Shown here: piece by piece, positions 46,844 to 56,325 of the stretch | Layout: every line of letters starts with the position of its first letter | Numbering within the stretch: the stretch's first letter is position 1 | Assembly: GCF_000173655.1 (NCBI RefSeq) | Contig: NZ_ABZU01000004.1 | Coordinates: 1 to 64,000, forward strand | Direction: 5' to 3' | Length of the DNA stretch: 64,000 nucleotides | DNA from: Corynebacterium amycolatum SK46 | GTDB taxonomy: Bacteria; Actinomycetota; Actinomycetes; Mycobacteriales; Mycobacteriaceae | Notes under the pieces: model-generated | Seen by the model: only the letters and a program-made list of their open reading frames with translations | The model's database searches: none | Told to the model about the DNA's origin: nothing | Translations under genes and position numbers: made by a program

Positions 46844-47419
46844 ATGACTACTTCTGGTGATTCCGCGACTTCTAGCCCGCAGCAGCTTTTCGACGCCGCC
46901 ACGGCATTGGCTGAGGAAAACAACCTCTGGGAAGCAGCCCTGACTCTGATGCAGGGGTTCGAGGAGCTCGGCGACAAGGCTGATGCCCCGCAGACCGACA
47001 GTCTGGGGCGCCCCATCCGTGGCTCTGCACCAAAGCTGATGGACAAGGCCGCGGACTGGTTGGATCTGTTGGATAACCTGGAGAAAGACGGCTTCAAGCC
47101 GACCGCGGACACCCCACCGCGCCACCTGCGCTGGGCGATGTGGCACACCTTGAACGGCCAGGCAGAGATTCGTCGAGGACATCAGGGGCGCGCCATTGAT
47201 CACCTGGAGTTGGCGGCGGGACTTTTCCAGTCCGATAACCTCAATATCCAGGCCGTGCCTCTGCTTGCACAAATTGCACAGTGCCACCTGCATTTGGGCG
47301 ATGTCGCTGCTGCGGAGAAGGCGCTTTACCGCGCACAGGAAACCTGTGATGAGCAATCGCGGGAGCGCTGGGGGTCGGCACTAAGCGAGATTGGGGCAGA
47401 GATCGCCCGTCGCCTGTAG
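46844..47419 (+). CDS. Small TPR-like protein, third of the cassette
   Basis: The 191-residue protein has TPR-like helical pairs (LFDAATALAEENNLWEAALTLMQGFEELG, RGHQGRAIDHLELAAGLFQSDNLNIQAVPLLAQIAQCHLHLGDVAAAEKALYRAQE). It follows the second large repeat gene by 50 bases on the same strand and converges on nadC. It may be a partner of the two larger repeat proteins. Function unknown. Confidence 0.7.
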   Translation: MTTSGDSATSSPQQLFDAATALAEENNLWEAALTLMQGFEELGDKADAPQTDSLGRPIRGSAPKLMDKAADWLDLLDNLEKDGFKPTADTPPRHLRWAMWHTLNGQAEIRRGHQGRAIDHLELAAGLFQSDNLNIQAVPLLAQIAQCHLHLGDVAAAEKALYRAQETCDEQSRERWGSALSEIGAEIARRL

Positions 47420-47456
47420 GCGAAGCTGCGAAGCGATACCGGGGGGCCTGATTCAG

Positions 47457-48338
47457 CTACTGTTTGTCGAAGTCGAGTCCGACATCGAACACCTTGGCCG
47501 AGTGGGTTAGCGCGCCCACAGCCAGGTAATCGACACCACAGGACGCGAACTCACGAGCCACATCGATGGTCAGTCCACCAGAGGACTCAAGCTGCGTGGC
47601 CGGAGAAATCTGCGAGCGGCGCTGCACCGCGATCTGGGTCTCCCAGACCTCGAAGTTGTCCAGCATGACGATGTCCGGCTTCATCGGCAGGATTTCATCG
47701 AGCTGTGCGAGGGTATCGACTTCCACCTCGCACGGCAGCTCCGGATACTGAGCCCGCACCCTCTTCAACGCACCGGACACGGAACCGACAGCCACCACGT
47801 GGTTGTCCTTAATCAGTGCCTCATCGCCCAAAGCGTAGCGGTGGTTAATTCCGCCACCGCAGGTCACCGCATACTTTTCCAGGTTGCGCAGACCCGGCAG
47901 CGTCTTTCGGGAATCGCGCACCCGCGCACCGGTGCCAATAATCGCGTCAGCCCACTGGCGCGTCGCAGTAGCTACACCACTGGCGTGCGTGAGGATATTC
48001 AGCATTGTCCGCTCAGCAGTCAGCAACCCCCGAGTCGGCGCAGAAATCGTTGCCAGCACTGTGCCAGGACGCACCAGGGTGCCATCTTCAACGTGCTTTT
48101 CGACGGTGAACTCGCCCGAGATGACCTCCTGCAGCGTCCACTCCACCGCATCGATAGCCGCGATAACGCCCTCTTGCCTGGCCACCAGGCGGGCGCGTGC
48201 CTGCGCAGATGCCGAGACTGTCGACAGCGAGGTCACATCCGGCCCGAAGCTCATGTCTTCCTGCAGTGCCGTCCGAATGAGGCCACGGGTGATGTTTTCG
48301 TTCAGCACCCCGTGCAGAGTGTCCTTCTCAAGAGTCAT
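47457..48338 (-). CDS. nadC: Nicotinate-nucleotide pyrophosphorylase (carboxylating)
   Basis: NadC converts quinolinate and PRPP to nicotinate mononucleotide. The 293-residue protein has LLTAERTMLNILTHASGVATATRQWAD, RVRDSRKTLPGLRNLEKYAVTCGGGINHRYAL and VEVDTLAQLDEIL, with the catalytic and PRPP-binding residues in place. It is the last gene of the nadA-nadB-nadC operon, six bases after nadB. Confidence 0.96.
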   Translation of the reverse strand: MTLEKDTLHGVLNENITRGLIRTALQEDMSFGPDVTSLSTVSASAQARARLVARQEGVIAAIDAVEWTLQEVISGEFTVEKHVEDGTLVRPGTVLATISAPTRGLLTAERTMLNILTHASGVATATRQWADAIIGTGARVRDSRKTLPGLRNLEKYAVTCGGGINHRYALGDEALIKDNHVVAVGSVSGALKRVRAQYPELPCEVEVDTLAQLDEILPMKPDIVMLDNFEVWETQIAVQRRSQISPATQLESSGGLTIDVAREFASCGVDYLAVGALTHSAKVFDVGLDFDKQ

Positions 48339-48344
48339 GGCTAG

Positions 48345-49946
48345 CTAATCCCCGTCCTTTTCAAACCAAGTGTGGCACCCCAAAGTATATGGTCGTGCCA
48401 ATGCCGCTTCGACGACTTTCCTTGCGGCCACTACCTGAACCGATTGCGGGAGCCGATCGATAACCGCCAACGCCTGCCGCAAACTCTGCTCATTACGCGT
48501 TACACCAGCACCTTCCTGCATCGCCGTCTGCAATTGGAAAAGCTGGCGCGGTTCCAGTTCTGGCCGTGGCTGCGGCAGGCCTTCAACCGCCGCTGAGAAT
48601 TCCTCGTCCCCGACCGGCACAGCGTGTGTTTCAGCGACTTTTTCGGCCACCCGCTTGCCGACGACCAGTCCCTCCAGCAACGAATTGGAGGCCAACCTGT
48701 TGGCACCGTGGAGTCCCGTCGCGGAGCATTCGCCGGCCGCAAAGAGACCCGGCACGCTAGTTGCACCGAATGGGTCGACGGCAATACCACCACAGGTGTA
48801 GTGGACCGCCGGGGCCACGGGAATGAGGTCCTTGGTCGGATTAATCTCCGCTGCGGTCAGGCCCGCTGTAATCGTCGGAAAGCGGGCGGCGAAGTTGTCG
48901 ATGTGACGTGCGTCGAGGAAGACGTGGTCCTCGCCGAGCTCGCGCATGCGAGTCGCGATGGCGCGCGAGACGATATCGCGCGGAGCCAGGTCCCCGCGAG
49001 GGTCAACGCCGGCGGTCACACTGTTGCCCCGAGAGTCGACGAGAATGGCTCCTTCACCACGGACAGCTTCGCTGATGAGATGGCGTCGGCCGGTGCCGTC
49101 TGATGCCGAGCGCTCGTCATAGAGCACCGTCGGGTGGAACTGGATAAACTCCATGTCCCGAATCTCCGCGCCAGCATCGGAGGCCATACCGATAGCCTCG
49201 CCGCGGGCACCCGAGGGGGCCGTAGTCGCGCGGTAAATATGCCCCACGCCACCGGTAGCCAGCAGAGTTGCGCTAGCGCGAATAGCGCCGCCACCACGGG
49301 GATCCGCTACCAGCGCCCCAAGCACGCGGCCGTCTTTGCCAACGATGAGCTGGCGCGCTGTGGCGTTCTGCAGTACTCGCACACCGGTAACTGAAGCTTC
49401 TAGGGCACGTTCGATTTCAGCACCAGTAGCGTCACCACCGGCATGGATAATGCGCCGCGCGTGGTGTCCGCCCTCTTTAGTGCGGGAATATACGGCCGGG
49501 TTATCCGGCGCCGGGTCGAATGTCGCGCCTAGCCCAATCAGCCACTCGGTCGCCGCAGCGCCGGCACGGATGATGGAAGCAACGGCCCCTTCATCGCAGT
49601 GCCCGGCACCGGCATCGAGGGTGTCCGCGATGTGGGAATCGGTGGTGTCGTCGAACCCATTGGCCACATGGCCGCTGGGGTCGTCGTCAAGCCCGACGAC
49701 CGCGAGCCCGCCCTGGGCGAGATTCGTGGCGGCATCGGCGAAACGAAGCTGTTTACGGGCGCCGACGCGCCACTCAACGCTGTCAATGACCAGCACGTCG
49801 AGGCCGAGCTCAAGGGCCCGACGCGCAGCACTGAGACCTGCGACTCCCCCGCCGATGACGAGGAAGTCACACGTCAGTGTCCAACTGTCGAATGATGGGC
49901 GCAGACCAAACGTGTTACTCGCCCCCGCCTGGGTTACCGATGGCAA
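48345..49946 (-). CDS. nadB: L-aspartate oxidase
   Basis: NadB oxidises aspartate to iminoaspartate, the substrate of NadA. The 533-residue flavoprotein has the FAD-binding [19 protein letters not shown] near residue 30, [12 protein letters not shown], and [16 protein letters not shown], with [12 protein letters not shown] and [26 protein letters not shown] in the cap and C-terminal parts. It overlaps the end of nadA by 32 bases. C. glutamicum lacks nadB, so this is the mycobacterial-type operon. Confidence 0.96.
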   Translation of the reverse strand: MPSVTQAGASNTFGLRPSFDSWTLTCDFLVIGGGVAGLSAARRALELGLDVLVIDSVEWRVGARKQLRFADAATNLAQGGLAVVGLDDDPSGHVANGFDDTTDSHIADTLDAGAGHCDEGAVASIIRAGAAATEWLIGLGATFDPAPDNPAVYSRTKEGGHHARRIIHAGGDATGAEIERALEASVTGVRVLQNATARQLIVGKDGRVLGALVADPRGGGAIRASATLLATGGVGHIYRATTAPSGARGEAIGMASDAGAEIRDMEFIQFHPTVLYDERSASDGTGRRHLISEAVRGEGAILVDSRGNSVTAGVDPRGDLAPRDIVSRAIATRMRELGEDHVFLDARHIDNFAARFPTITAGLTAAEINPTKDLIPVAPAVHYTCGGIAVDPFGATSVPGLFAAGECSATGLHGANRLASNSLLEGLVVGKRVAEKVAETHAVPVGDEEFSAAVEGLPQPRPELEPRQLFQLQTAMQEGAGVTRNEQSLRQALAVIDRLPQSVQVVAARKVVEAALARPYTLGCHTWFEKDGD

Positions 49947-50991
49947 TCATACGCTCGACCGAAGCGCGCGCCCTGTCGGCGACATCCGGCTCGACATCGA
50001 CTTCATCGGCGCCTTCAACGAGGCAGCGCAGCAGAGCCGCCGGAGTGATGAGCTTCATGTACGAGCAGGAAGCGCGGTCGTTGACCGGCTCAAAGTCGAC
50101 ATCCGGCGCGGCCTTGCGCAGCTGGTGGAGCATGCCCACCTCAGTGGCCACGAGCACCTTGCCGTTGGGCTTGTTCTCCTTCAGCTTCTGCGCCTCGGTC
50201 AGCATCTCGCCGGTGGAGAGCATCTGCACGCGCTCCGGCTCAATGGTGCCTTCACCCGCGAGGTAAATCGCAGAGTTCGCGCAACCGCACTCCGGGTGAA
50301 TGAACAACTGCGAATCGGCGTTCTCCTCCGCGCGGTGTGCGAGTTCCTCACCGTTGATATTGGCGTGGACGTGGCACTCACCAGCCCATACCTTGATGTT
50401 GTCGCGGCCGGTCTCACGGCGGACGTGTGCGCCGAGGAACTGATCCGGGTTGAACAGGATCTCCTGGTCTTCCGGGATGGACTTGACCACGTCAACGGCG
50501 TTGGAGGAAGTACAGCAGATGTCGGTCAGGGCCTTCACGTCTGCCGTGGTGTTAACGTAGCTGACCACCAGTGCGCCGGGATTCTCTGCCTTCCACTCGG
50601 CCAGCTCGTCCGCAGTGATGGAGTCCGCCAGAGAGCAGCCGGCGCGCTCGTCCGGAATAAGGACGGTCTTCTCAGGGCTCAGAATTTTGGCAGTTTCCGC
50701 CATGAAGTGGACACCACAGAAGACGATGACGTCGGCATCGGTTTCCGCAGCGATGCGGGAAAGCCCGAGGGAATCGCCGGTGTAGTCGGCAATATCCTGA
50801 ATCTCCGGCAGCTGGTAGTTGTGCGCAAGAATCACGGCATTGCGTTCGCGGGCGAGACGCTTAATCTCCTGGGCCCAGCGCTCATCTGCAGTTACGCCAC
50901 CGTAGCGGCCATCTTTATCGACTACCGATTCGTACAGATCCGATTCAAGGCGCGGCAGGCTGGAAGCATTGGCCGCAAGGCTGGTATTCAC
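49915..50991 (-). CDS. nadA: Quinolinate synthase (4Fe-4S)
   Basis: NadA condenses iminoaspartate and dihydroxyacetone phosphate to quinolinate. The 358-residue protein has three family cysteine regions, [26 protein letters not shown] and [10 protein letters not shown], plus [17 protein letters not shown] near the end. [25 protein letters not shown] near residue 60 is typical. It opens the nad operon. Its upstream region has a terminator-like hairpin and repeated CCTATTTCCCAA elements. Confidence 0.96.
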   Translation of the reverse strand: MNTSLAANASSLPRLESDLYESVVDKDGRYGGVTADERWAQEIKRLARERNAVILAHNYQLPEIQDIADYTGDSLGLSRIAAETDADVIVFCGVHFMAETAKILSPEKTVLIPDERAGCSLADSITADELAEWKAENPGALVVSYVNTTADVKALTDICCTSSNAVDVVKSIPEDQEILFNPDQFLGAHVRRETGRDNIKVWAGECHVHANINGEELAHRAEENADSQLFIHPECGCANSAIYLAGEGTIEPERVQMLSTGEMLTEAQKLKENKPNGKVLVATEVGMLHQLRKAAPDVDFEPVNDRASCSYMKLITPAALLRCLVEGADEVDVEPDVADRARASVERMIAIGNPGGGE

Positions 50992-51133
50992 GGAAAACTA
51001 CGTCCTTACTTCAATGGGCAGTGGCTACGACCGGAGAAAACGCCGTCACCGTTACCGGCAACGATCCCCGGAGGCATTCGCAGCGGACTCAAACGGGCAA
51101 GTGCAAGAGACCTAAGCTCGCCACACAATATCG

Positions 51134-51154
51134 AAAAAGCCCCTAAATCGGGGC
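51134..51154 (-). terminator. Terminator hairpin between the DUF2567-type gene and nadA
   Basis: On the minus strand GCCCC-GATTTA-GGGGC is followed by five T residues. It lies 129 bases after the upstream gene and 142 bases before the nadA start, so it either ends the bioB operon or lies in the nadA leader. Confidence 0.7.
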
Positions 51155-51176
51155 GAATACTGACATCGAGAACGAA

Positions 51177-51220
51177 CCTATTTCCCAAAATTGTAAGGCT
51201 TGTATAAGCCTATTTCCCAA
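51177..51220. promoter_or_regulatory. Direct repeats and inverted repeat upstream of nadA
   Basis: CCTATTTCCCAA occurs at 51177-51188 and 51209-51220, exactly 32 bases apart (three helical turns). Between them lies the inverted repeat AGGCTT-GTAT-AAGCCT (51195-51210). A reversed partial copy (GGAAATAG) follows near 51240. The pattern suggests binding of a dimeric regulator near the nad operon promoter. Confidence 0.45.
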
Positions 51221-51282
51221 TAACTACCCCTGTTCAGTAGGAAATAGTGCTTTACGACGGCCCCGCGCAGAACCTCGCTGTC

Positions 51283-51861
51283 TCACTTAGTGACCGAATC
51301 TGCGTCCGTAACACTGTCCGCAGCGCTCTCGCTGCCTTCCGTGAAGTCCGTTCGGAACAGCACCCGGGACCACAGTGCGAGCATGGCAACCAGTGGCGCG
51401 ACCAGCAGTGCTACATAGGTTTTAAAGTCCGGAATCACCGAGAGCTCATCGCCCGGCTGCATTCCCGCCAGATCCGGCTGGAGCAATGCCGCAACCGACT
51501 GACCGACGAGGTACGTCACTGCTGCGCTCATCAACGCGGAGAAACCTGCCCAGCCAATTGCTGTGAGCATCTGCACAGGGGTCGTGATGGCACGGTTTCG
51601 GAACGTAGTAATTCCCAGCACCAGGCCACTGATGGCAGTGACAGCAACAAACCAGAGCAGCCCGATAAAACCAGCGTCAACGGTTTCCTGAATAATCGCT
51701 AGTTGGTTATCTGGGAGCATTTGCACTTGCTGCTTGGGGCGCAGGAATGCCCAGGCCACTCCGGCTATCGTTCCCGTTACAACGGAGAAGAGAACAATAC
51801 CCGAGGCCATTGCCACGCTCTGCTTTTCAACGTGTGGAACTCGGGTATTTTTCATAGTCAT
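51283..51861 (-). CDS. Conserved four-helix membrane protein (DUF2567-like, Rv1591-type)
   Basis: The 192-residue protein has four membrane segments (about 17-38, 65-84, 98-116 and 145-165) and an acidic C-terminus. In mycobacteria a DUF2567 membrane protein gene (Rv1591) lies in the same place between bioB and nadA, so the assignment rests on position and topology more than on motifs. The function is unknown. Confidence 0.65.
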   Translation of the reverse strand: MTMKNTRVPHVEKQSVAMASGIVLFSVVTGTIAGVAWAFLRPKQQVQMLPDNQLAIIQETVDAGFIGLLWFVAVTAISGLVLGITTFRNRAITTPVQMLTAIGWAGFSALMSAAVTYLVGQSVAALLQPDLAGMQPGDELSVIPDFKTYVALLVAPLVAMLALWSRVLFRTDFTEGSESAADSVTDADSVTK

Positions 51862-51936
51862 AGTTGACTAACTTACCTCACGGCGCACGTCCAGTACTAG
51901 CGTGCCTGACCGGCGCACTAGCACAATCAGCGCCTT

Positions 51937-52239
51937 TTATCGCTGCTCCAACATTACGGAGTCCACTTCGCCGTGGCGCGAGCACTTTGCAGTCCAGCCG
52001 TCCGGACGCACCTGCACCACCATCCGGCGCCCACAGAGCTGGCAGAATCGAGGCGCCTCCAGTCCAGCTTTTGCACCATAGGAGCGTTCGCGCACTTCAC
52101 CAGCTTCAAGGTCGGCGCCGGTAAAAGGATCGAACTTGGGCTCGTCTCCCAGCACCATGGCCTGGAGCAGCTCTGTGGAGTCGACTTTCTTATTCCGCGT
52201 CGCGCGCGGGCTGGATGTCCGAGGCTTAGACAGTTGCAT
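51937..52239 (-). CDS. Small zinc-ribbon-like conserved protein (Rv1590-type)
   Basis: The 100-residue protein has a basic N-terminus ([18 protein letters not shown]) and a C-terminal [11 protein letters not shown]...AKCSRHGEV segment with Cys-x2-Cys and Cys-x2-His pairs, which looks like a small zinc ribbon. Its start overlaps the end of bioB by 14 bases, so the two are coupled. Mycobacteria keep a small gene (Rv1590) at this position after bioB. Function unknown; a role around BioB is possible. Confidence 0.7.
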   Translation of the reverse strand: MQLSKPRTSSPRATRNKKVDSTELLQAMVLGDEPKFDPFTGADLEAGEVRERSYGAKAGLEAPRFCQLCGRRMVVQVRPDGWTAKCSRHGEVDSVMLEQR

Positions 52240-53233
52240 TGAGGGCCTTAATTGGAAGTCGTACCTTGCCAAGCATGTCCAGATCCTGCTCCGCCGGACG
52301 GCCCAGCGTGGTCAGGTAATTACCGACAATGACAGCGTTGATACCGCCAAGCAGTCCCTTTTCTGCGCCCAGGTCGCCCAGGGTGAGCTCACGACCACCA
52401 GCAAAACGCAGGATGGTCTTCGGCAGTGCCAAACGGAAAGCACCGATGGCGCGCAGTGCGTCCTTGGCCGGCATCGGCTCGCGGCCGGCGAACGGAGTGC
52501 CCGGGCGCGGGTCGAGGAAGTTCATCGGCACCTCGGTCGGGTTGAGGGCTGCCAGATCCTGAGCGAATTCAGCACGCTGCTCAAGGGTCTCCCCCATACC
52601 CAGGATGCCGCCACAGCAGACCTCCATACCGGCTTCGCCGACCATGCGCAGGGTGTCATGACGCTCTTCCCAAGTGTGGGTGGTCACGACCTGCGGGAAG
52701 TAGCTCTTAGCGGTCTCAAGGTTGTGGTTGTAGCGGTGAATACCGGCCTTGGCCAGGCGATCCACCTGCTCCTGCGTCAGAATGCCCATCGAGGCAGCCA
52801 CATTAATGTCGACCTCTGCCTGAATGGCGGCGACGGCCTGTTCCATCTGGCTAAGCAGTCGCTCGTCCGGCCCCTTTACTGCAGCAACGATGCAGAACTC
52901 AGTCGCACCCGACTTTGCGGTCTGCTTGGCGGCGTCCACCAGCGCCGGAATATCCAGCCATGCCGAACGCACCGGCGACTCGAACAGACCCGACTGCGAA
53001 CAGAAGTGGCAGTCCTCTGGGCAGCCACCGGTCTTCAGCGAAATAATGCCTTCAACCTCGACCTCCTCGCCGCACCACTTCAAGCGCACCTCGTGAGCCA
53101 GCGCCAGCAAATCCTCGATGCTGTCATCGTCGAGGTTGAGAACTGCCAGGGTCTCCTCATAGTTCAGCCCCTCACCGCAGACGAGCACCTTTTCTCGGGC
53201 GAGTTCCAAAATGTCCTGCTGCTGTTGAGTCAT
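52226..53233 (-). CDS. bioB: Biotin synthase
   Basis: BioB inserts sulfur into dethiobiotin by radical SAM chemistry. The 335-residue protein has the radical SAM motif [48 protein letters not shown] and [13 protein letters not shown]. The ATG at 53233 (MTQQQQD) is preferred since AAGGAG lies 10 bases upstream; the longer frame runs through the operator region. Biotin supply links it to the transcarboxylase operon nearby. Confidence 0.97.
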   Translation of the reverse strand: MTQQQQDILELAREKVLVCGEGLNYEETLAVLNLDDDSIEDLLALAHEVRLKWCGEEVEVEGIISLKTGGCPEDCHFCSQSGLFESPVRSAWLDIPALVDAAKQTAKSGATEFCIVAAVKGPDERLLSQMEQAVAAIQAEVDINVAASMGILTQEQVDRLAKAGIHRYNHNLETAKSYFPQVVTTHTWEERHDTLRMVGEAGMEVCCGGILGMGETLEQRAEFAQDLAALNPTEVPMNFLDPRPGTPFAGREPMPAKDALRAIGAFRLALPKTILRFAGGRELTLGDLGAEKGLLGGINAVIVGNYLTTLGRPAEQDLDMLGKVRLPIKALNATV

Positions 53234-53266
53234 GGGGGCGACGCTCCTTGAGGCTGGGAATAAAAC

Positions 53267-53293
53267 TTGAACAGTGTTTTGAAAGTTGTTCAA
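53267..53293. promoter_or_regulatory. Inverted repeat between bioB and a TetR gene (candidate BioQ-type operator)
   Basis: TTGAACA (53267-53273) and TGTTCAA (53287-53293) are perfect arms 13 bases apart. TGAACAGTGTT within it is close to the TGAAC-N3-GTT core of BioQ sites in corynebacteria. Confidence 0.5.
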
Positions 53294-53394
53294 TTATCAA
53301 ACTTAATACCGCGTCTCCAGAATGTCGAACAGGGTTCAATTACCGTCGTGTCGCGGATTTACGCTCCCCATTTCAGTCTTGGGACATCTTCCAG

Positions 53395-54093
53395 ATGATT
53401 CTTCTTTCGTCTACGGTAGGCAGTGTGCAATTGACCAAGGACATCATTGTCGACGCAGCTCTTACCATTCTCAACGAGTACGGACTCGGCGATCTCACGA
53501 TCCGCCGCCTGACTCGCCACTTGGGTACCGCCGCTGGCGCAATGTACTGGCACTACCCTTCTAAGCAGGCACTGCTCGGCGCCGTCGCTGACCGCATCTT
53601 GGCTCCCTGCACAGAGTTTTCCGCCACCGGCGATTGGCGTGCCGACATCGAAGCCGTCGCCGAGCTGCTCTACTCCTGCCTCACCGCCCACCGGGATGGC
53701 GCCGAGGTCGTCTCGGCCGCACTCGCTACGGGCACCGCCACGATTCGCCCCGAACAACTGCTTGCCGACGTCCTGGAGAATGCACCCGAAACCTCCATCA
53801 GCACCACATCAGCGGCTGATACCGCGTCCGTCCTCGTGTACTTCATCCTCGGTGCGACGGTCGACCAGCAGACTGCCATCGCGCTTAATCTAAACCGCGC
53901 CAAGGGCGTTTCCAGCAAGGGCGACACCAGTGCCGAGAACGCCGCTGATAAGGATGTTAAGGTCGAGACTTCCTCTGAAGATGCGGCTGCACAGGCAAAA
54001 GAGCTCGGCCGCCAGCGCATTGCACTGGGAACCGAGCTCTTTATCGCCGGAATTTCAGGGGTCGCGGGACCTACGGGAATCGCAGGTCACTAA
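53395..54093 (+). CDS. TetR-family regulator divergent from bioB (BioQ-like)
   Basis: The 232-residue protein has an N-terminal TetR helix-turn-helix (IIVDAALTILNEYGL, IRRLTRHLGTAAGAMYWHYPSKQALL). A helical effector domain and an unusual polar stretch (about residues 170-205, rich in Ser, Asp, Glu and Lys) follow. Position next to bioB and the inverted repeat between them suggest the biotin regulator BioQ, but the effector domain alone does not prove it. The ATG at 53395 is used; a GTG at 53425 is an alternative. Confidence 0.8.
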   Translation: MILLSSTVGSVQLTKDIIVDAALTILNEYGLGDLTIRRLTRHLGTAAGAMYWHYPSKQALLGAVADRILAPCTEFSATGDWRADIEAVAELLYSCLTAHRDGAEVVSAALATGTATIRPEQLLADVLENAPETSISTTSAADTASVLVYFILGATVDQQTAIALNLNRAKGVSSKGDTSAENAADKDVKVETSSEDAAAQAKELGRQRIALGTELFIAGISGVAGPTGIAGH

Positions 54094-54134
54094 GCCCCGC
54101 TGAAGCAATCACGCTCACGGTCAAGCCCCCGGCG

Positions 54135-55499
54135 CTAAAGCACCAGAGCCGCTACCCAACCAGCTGCGAGCAGCGGCAGGTTGAAATGCAGGAAGGTCGG
54201 AATAACCGAATCGCGAATGTGGTCGTGCTGCCCATCGGCATTGAGACCCATCGTCGGGCCGAGCGTTGAGTCCGATGCCGGCGAACCAGCATCGCCCAGA
54301 GCACCTGCAGTACCAATGATGGCGACGGTAGCCATCGGCGAAAAGCCCAGCGACAGACACAGCGGCACGTAGATGATGGAGATAATCGGCAGTGTCGAGA
54401 AGGACGAACCAATACCCATCGTGACCACCAGACCAACGACCAGCATGGCGAATGCAGCAGCAGGCTTGTTGCCCGCAAACAGCTCTGCGGTGGCGGTCAC
54501 CAGCGGTTCGACCTGACCGGACTCCGACATCACCGAGGCGAAGCCCTGTGCGGAAATCATGATGAAACCAATCAGGGCCATCATCTTCATACCGGCGGTG
54601 AACACGTCGTCCGCCTCACGCCAGCGCACGGCACCGGTGAGCATGAAGATTGCCAGACCGGTGAGTGCACCAATCAGCAATGGATCGGCATCGGTCTCCA
54701 TAGAGTTCATTACAATCTGGACGACGAAGGTCACCACAATTGCAACGAGAGCAACGATAACTCGGTATTTCGACACCGGTTCGTCAGACTGGGATTCCGC
54801 GTGTGAGGACTGGACAATCGGCCGATCTTCGTAATGCCGTGGCTTCCGGTAGGAGAAAAATACGGCAATGGCCAGACCGGCCAACATACCGAGAGCCGGA
54901 ATGCCCATCGTCATCATGATGTTGATATTGGAAACATCAAGACCAGCATTCTCGATGTTCCCCAGCAGAATGTCGTTCAGGAAGATAGAACCGAATCCAA
55001 CCGGAACCCACATGTAGGTGGTGATCAAACCGAAGGTCATCACACTGGTAATCATTCGGCGGTCGATGTTGAGACGGTTAAATACCGGCAACAGCGGCGG
55101 AATAATCAGCGGGATAAACGCAATGTGAACCGGGATGAGGTTCTGCGACATAATCGCCATGGCCAAAATGCCGGCGACCATACCCCACTTGGTCCATGCC
55201 TCTGCCTTAGATTTAGCGCCTTCATCCTCCGTACCGATCTTGGCAATCAGCCAATCGGCCAGCAATTTGGGCAGCCCGGAGGATGCCACCGCCATGGCAA
55301 AGGCGCCCAGCATGGCATAGCTCAGGGCAATCTTCGCACCACCAGAGAGGCCTTCCTGGAAGGCAACCATTGTGGCATCGAGCCCCATACCGGCGGAAAG
55401 ACCACCAACCAAGGCGCCAATAAACAGCGCTAGCACAACGTGTACCCGGCAGACCGCCAGGATTAGCATCACCAAAACGGCGAGAAGAACGGCATTCAT
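54135..55499 (-). CDS. Na+/H+ antiporter family (NhaC-type) membrane protein
   Basis: The 454-residue protein has about 11-12 membrane segments, including re-entrant-type stretches with ILAMAIMSQNLIPVHIAFIPLIIPPLLP and VGLVVTMGIGSSFSTLPIISII. This fits the NhaC/Na_H_antiport group of the ion-transporter superfamily, whose members exchange Na+ for H+ or carry organic acids. The exact substrate is not clear. A palindrome, TTAAGGCAACCTTAA, lies 11 bases upstream of the start codon. Confidence 0.8.
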   Translation of the reverse strand: MNAVLLAVLVMLILAVCRVHVVLALFIGALVGGLSAGMGLDATMVAFQEGLSGGAKIALSYAMLGAFAMAVASSGLPKLLADWLIAKIGTEDEGAKSKAEAWTKWGMVAGILAMAIMSQNLIPVHIAFIPLIIPPLLPVFNRLNIDRRMITSVMTFGLITTYMWVPVGFGSIFLNDILLGNIENAGLDVSNINIMMTMGIPALGMLAGLAIAVFFSYRKPRHYEDRPIVQSSHAESQSDEPVSKYRVIVALVAIVVTFVVQIVMNSMETDADPLLIGALTGLAIFMLTGAVRWREADDVFTAGMKMMALIGFIMISAQGFASVMSESGQVEPLVTATAELFAGNKPAAAFAMLVVGLVVTMGIGSSFSTLPIISIIYVPLCLSLGFSPMATVAIIGTAGALGDAGSPASDSTLGPTMGLNADGQHDHIRDSVIPTFLHFNLPLLAAGWVAALVL

Positions 55500-55509
55500 A
55501 AGGAAAATA

Positions 55510-55524
55510 TTAAGGCAACCTTAA
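55510..55524. promoter_or_regulatory. Palindrome upstream of the antiporter gene
   Basis: TTAAGG-CAA-CCTTAA is a perfect six-base inverted repeat. Flanking AAATA and TATTT partly extend it. It starts 11 bases upstream of the start codon, where a repressor would block initiation. Confidence 0.4.
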
Positions 55525-55537
55525 GTATTTCCAGCAA

Positions 55538-55579
55538 CCGGGGCTAGAAAGATTTCACCCCAAAATCTTTACACCCCGG
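55538..55579 (-). repeat. Two-part hairpin after the 1.3S gene
   Basis: Outer arms CCGGGG (55538-55543) and CCCCGG (55574-55579) enclose inner arms AAAGATTT and AAATCTTT (eight pairs, seven-base loop). It lies 10 bases after the stop codon of the transcarboxylase 1.3S gene. No T run follows on the minus strand, so it is more likely an RNA 3' end or processing structure than a simple terminator. Confidence 0.55.
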
Positions 55580-55588
55580 CTAATGCGG

Positions 55589-55948
55589 CTAATCAATCGA
55601 GACAAGTCCCTGGCCGCCCTGCACTGCGTCGCCGACTTCAACATGAATAGAGCCGACGGTGCCTGCAGCCGGGGCCGTAATCTCGGTTTCCATCTTCATT
55701 GCCTCGAGAATGAGCAGCACCTCCCCAGCCTCAATCTTCTGGCCTTCCTCGACCAGAATCTTACTGACCGAACCTGCCAGTGGCGCCACCACCGAATTGG
55801 CGGAGACACCCGAGACACTAGCAGTGGCCGGCTCAACGGAAGCGCTCGACTGTCCACCCAACACGATGGGCGAAAGGCGCTTGGGCTCCTCAACTACTTC
55901 GACGTCGACATCGTAGGCAATGCCGCCGACAGTCACTTTCAATTTCAT
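55589..55948 (-). CDS. Transcarboxylase 1.3S biotin carrier subunit
   Basis: The carrier takes the carboxyl group between the 12S and 5S subunits. The 119-residue protein starts [18 protein letters not shown] as 1.3S proteins do. It has a flexible Ser/Ala linker near 33-50 and a biotinyl domain with [17 protein letters not shown] and the biotin lysine in [10 protein letters not shown] (near residue 85). The end, [13 protein letters not shown], also reads like the P. freudenreichii 1.3S subunit. It is the last gene of the operon. Confidence 0.92.
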   Translation of the reverse strand: MKLKVTVGGIAYDVDVEVVEEPKRLSPIVLGGQSSASVEPATASVSGVSANSVVAPLAGSVSKILVEEGQKIEAGEVLLILEAMKMETEITAPAAGTVGSIHVEVGDAVQGGQGLVSID

Positions 55949-56019
55949 GGCTCAACAATCCTCACGTAGCAAAAGTCAATGAATCGGACTCAAATAAGTC
56001 GGTTATCGAAAATTTCCAA

Positions 56020-56325
56020 CTAACGCAGGTTGCGCTGCTGCTGGATCTGACGTCCCTGCGCAGCCCACGTCTTGTGGCGGTTGTATCGAATTGCCTTCAC
56101 CTTGCCGCGATTGCCTAGGTACGCAGACACCGCTGCCGAAATGGCGATGACAGTGTCCTCGGGGATATCTGCGTCCACGCGTTTGCGCAGTTCAGCCAAC
56201 TCGCTTTCTGCCTGATGCAGGCGTGCCGTGGCCTTCTGCAAGCTTGTCGAGGTCGCATCCAACCGGTCGGCCAGTTCAGCGACGAGCGCTCGCAGCTCCT
56301 TAATCTCACCGATGCCGTCAGACAT
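56020..56325 (-). CDS. Small carboxylase-associated subunit with coiled coil
   Basis: The 101-residue protein has an N-terminal coiled coil (about residues 5-48) and a C-terminal block, DTVIAISAAVSAYLGNRGKVKAIR, ending with Trp-containing basic residues. Such small proteins accompany the carboxyltransferase in acyl-CoA carboxylase and decarboxylase operons of several bacteria, but the exact role (assembly or epsilon-like subunit) is not settled. It begins inside the TAATG overlap with the 12S gene, so it is translated with it. Confidence 0.7.
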   Translation of the reverse strand: MSDGIGEIKELRALVAELADRLDATSTSLQKATARLHQAESELAELRKRVDADIPEDTVIAISAAVSAYLGNRGKVKAIRYNRHKTWAAQGRQIQQQRNLR

